Assembly (NCBI GenBank): GCA_023489135.1 | Contig: JAMDCE010000314.1 | Coordinates: forward strand, 1 to 5,989 | Source of the DNA: Chloroflexota bacterium | Lineage (GTDB): Bacteria > Chloroflexota > Chloroflexia > JAMDCE01 | DNA: 5,989 nucleotides | Direction: 5' to 3' | Part shown: piece by piece, positions 5,242 through 5,989 of the stretch | Numbering within the stretch: the stretch's first letter is position 1 | Layout of the letters: every line of letters begins with the position of its first letter | Made by a program: the position numbers and the translations under genes | The notes under the pieces: model-generated | Told to the model about the DNA's origin: nothing | The model's input: only the letters and a program-made list of their open reading frames with translations | Databases searched by the model: none

Positions 5242-5883
5242 TTAGTTTCCCTTTAAAAGGATGACCGGCTGAATCCGCATTGCATTGCGCATCGGCAGGG
5301 CGCTGCCGATCATAGCTACGCCTATCGCCAGAGCCAATGTAACGGGCATCACCAGTAAATTCATCGATACCGATGAGTTAAAGACGCTCGAGCCAATGAA
5401 CCGGGCAAGTTGATAGCCAGCCAAGAAGCCCAGCCCTCCACCAATCAGACCTACGGTCGCCGCTTCCGCGAGAAAGATGGTCGCTACCTGCCTGTTATCG
5501 GCTCCGATAGCCTTCATCAAGCCAATCTCGGACCGCCGCTCCAGGACGGTGGTAGTCACCGTTGTCATAACCCCTAAGGCGGAGGCAGCCAGGGCCACGA
5601 CGGTGACCAGAAGAATCATCAACTCCACTTTGGTTACAAAGGATCCCTCGGCTTCGGAAATCTGACGAATGGGCTTGGCCTCAACATCGGGGATGGCCTC
5701 CTTTATCTGGGTCACGATGGCCTCGACGACAGGAGAGCAGTACCAGGTCTCGTACTCTTTGGGAGTCATCTCCTCGGGCTTCTTGTTGCGGATCTCTGGA
5801 GCCAGCTTCTCCTTGGGTAGGGTAAGAGCGCTCACCAGCACCTGGTCCGCTCCTACTGGTACCCCCACCAGCTCTTGAGCCAC
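5242..5883 (-). CDS. FtsX-like ABC transporter permease (first of pair), N-terminal half missing
   Basis: The C-terminal 213 residues of a second MacB/FtsX-type permease, paralogous to the next gene. Visible are the end of the extracytoplasmic domain (1-78, ending AKPIRQISEAEG), then three helices (about 85-108, 133-163, 176-197) with the coupling motif ERRSEIGLMKAIGA (115-128), and the C-terminus LLKGN. A normal permease of this group has about 380-420 residues, so the first helix and much of the periplasmic domain are absent. The GTG at 5883 is the first open start but lies only five bases from a rearrangement junction at 5888/5889, beyond which the DNA is an inverted copy of this gene's own codons for residues 79 onward. 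I therefore treat it as a broken reading frame rather than a true short gene. In the paralogue the equivalent region continues directly to the N-terminal helix. The stop TAA (5244-5242) is one base from the next ATG, so the operon is intact downstream. Confidence 0.85.
   Translation of the reverse strand: MAQELVGVPVGADQVLVSALTLPKEKLAPEIRNKKPEEMTPKEYETWYCSPVVEAIVTQIKEAIPDVEAKPIRQISEAEGSFVTKVELMILLVTVVALAASALGVMTTVTTTVLERRSEIGLMKAIGADNRQVATIFLAEAATVGLIGGGLGFLAGYQLARFIGSSVFNSSVSMNLLVMPVTLALAIGVAMIGSALPMRNAMRIQPVILLKGN
5549..5649 (-). repeat. Inverted repeat arm 1 (inside the permease gene)
   Basis: These 101 bases are an exact reverse complement of 5889-5989, checked base by base. The arm encodes permease residues 79 to about 112, covering the first FtsX-domain helix. 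It contains a GGATCC site near its right boundary. The homology stops at 5650, where this copy continues with the natural permease sequence. Confidence 0.97.
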
Positions 5884-5888
5884 CGGCA

Positions 5889-5989
5889 GAGGGATCCTTT
5901 GTAACCAAAGTGGAGTTGATGATTCTTCTGGTCACCGTCGTGGCCCTGGCTGCCTCCGCCTTAGGGGTTATGACAACGGTGACTACCAC
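5889..5989 (+). repeat. Inverted repeat arm 2, running off the window
   Basis: Exact reverse complement of 5549-5649 over 101 bases, separated from it by 239 bases. The match begins at GAGGGATCC and continues to the last base of the window, so its full length is unknown. Coding-sequence identity of 100% in an inverted copy means either very recent duplication or an artefact. Confidence 0.97.
5889..5989 (+). pseudogene. Inverted fragment of the FtsX-like permease
   Basis: Read on the plus strand from 5889, this gives EGSFVTKVELMILLV and then the first FtsX-domain helix, identical to residues 79-111 of the permease on the other strand. It has no start codon or ribosome binding site of its own and is cut by the window end. 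It is a displaced or artefactual gene piece, not an independent gene. Confidence 0.8.

Noticed and set aside
5681..5989. Minus-strand 102-codon open frame reaching the window end
   Set aside because: It combines an antisense reading of the inverted arm with an out-of-frame reading of the permease, so it is produced by the fold-back junction.

Overview
The window is bacterial DNA with dense, short-gapped genes, and it looks like the end of a metagenomic or draft contig. I cannot assign a phylum. An LCP (LytR-CpsA-Psr) wall-assembly protein, an aliphatic amidase and a MacB/FtsX-type ABC exporter would fit Chloroflexota, Actinomycetota or Bacillota, among others. Start codons are mixed (ATG, GTG, TTG), and most genes have AGGAGG-like Shine-Dalgarno sites.

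Left part, + strand (1-1320): amide use. The first 71 bases read as the last 22 codons of an AmiS/UreI-family amide/urea channel. A 123-base leader follows, then a complete 345-residue aliphatic amidase (AmiE) with every catalytic residue at its classical position. A strong hairpin lies 44 bases after its stop. The probable pairing is a channel that admits short amides and an amidase that releases ammonia from them.

Middle, + strand (1321-2064): a gene-poor stretch. It holds a 12-bp tandem repeat and a foldable segment at about 1503-1625, where one strand segment can pair either upstream or with a terminator-like hairpin followed by five T. Next come a promoter-like AT-rich patch, a 20-bp dyad and a 103-residue protein of unknown function with an excellent ribosome binding site. 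That gene converges on the next one with 21 bp between stops.

Right part, - strand (5883 down to 2086): two paralogous FtsX-like permeases and their ATPase in one tightly packed operon (gaps of 1 and 3 bases). A 283-bp gap then contains an 83-bp imperfect palindrome and a good promoter for the downstream LCP gene. The permease-permease-ATPase order and the N-terminal motif resemble, from memory, ABC systems next to P19/FTR1 or FetMP iron-uptake genes; the upstream genes that would test this are outside the window.

The last 101 bases (5889-5989) are an exact reverse complement of 5549-5649, inside the first permease gene. The N-terminal half of that permease is therefore missing and replaced by an inverted copy of its own C-terminal half. 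The simplest reading is an assembly or amplification fold-back at a contig end, though a real recent inversion cannot be excluded from sequence alone.
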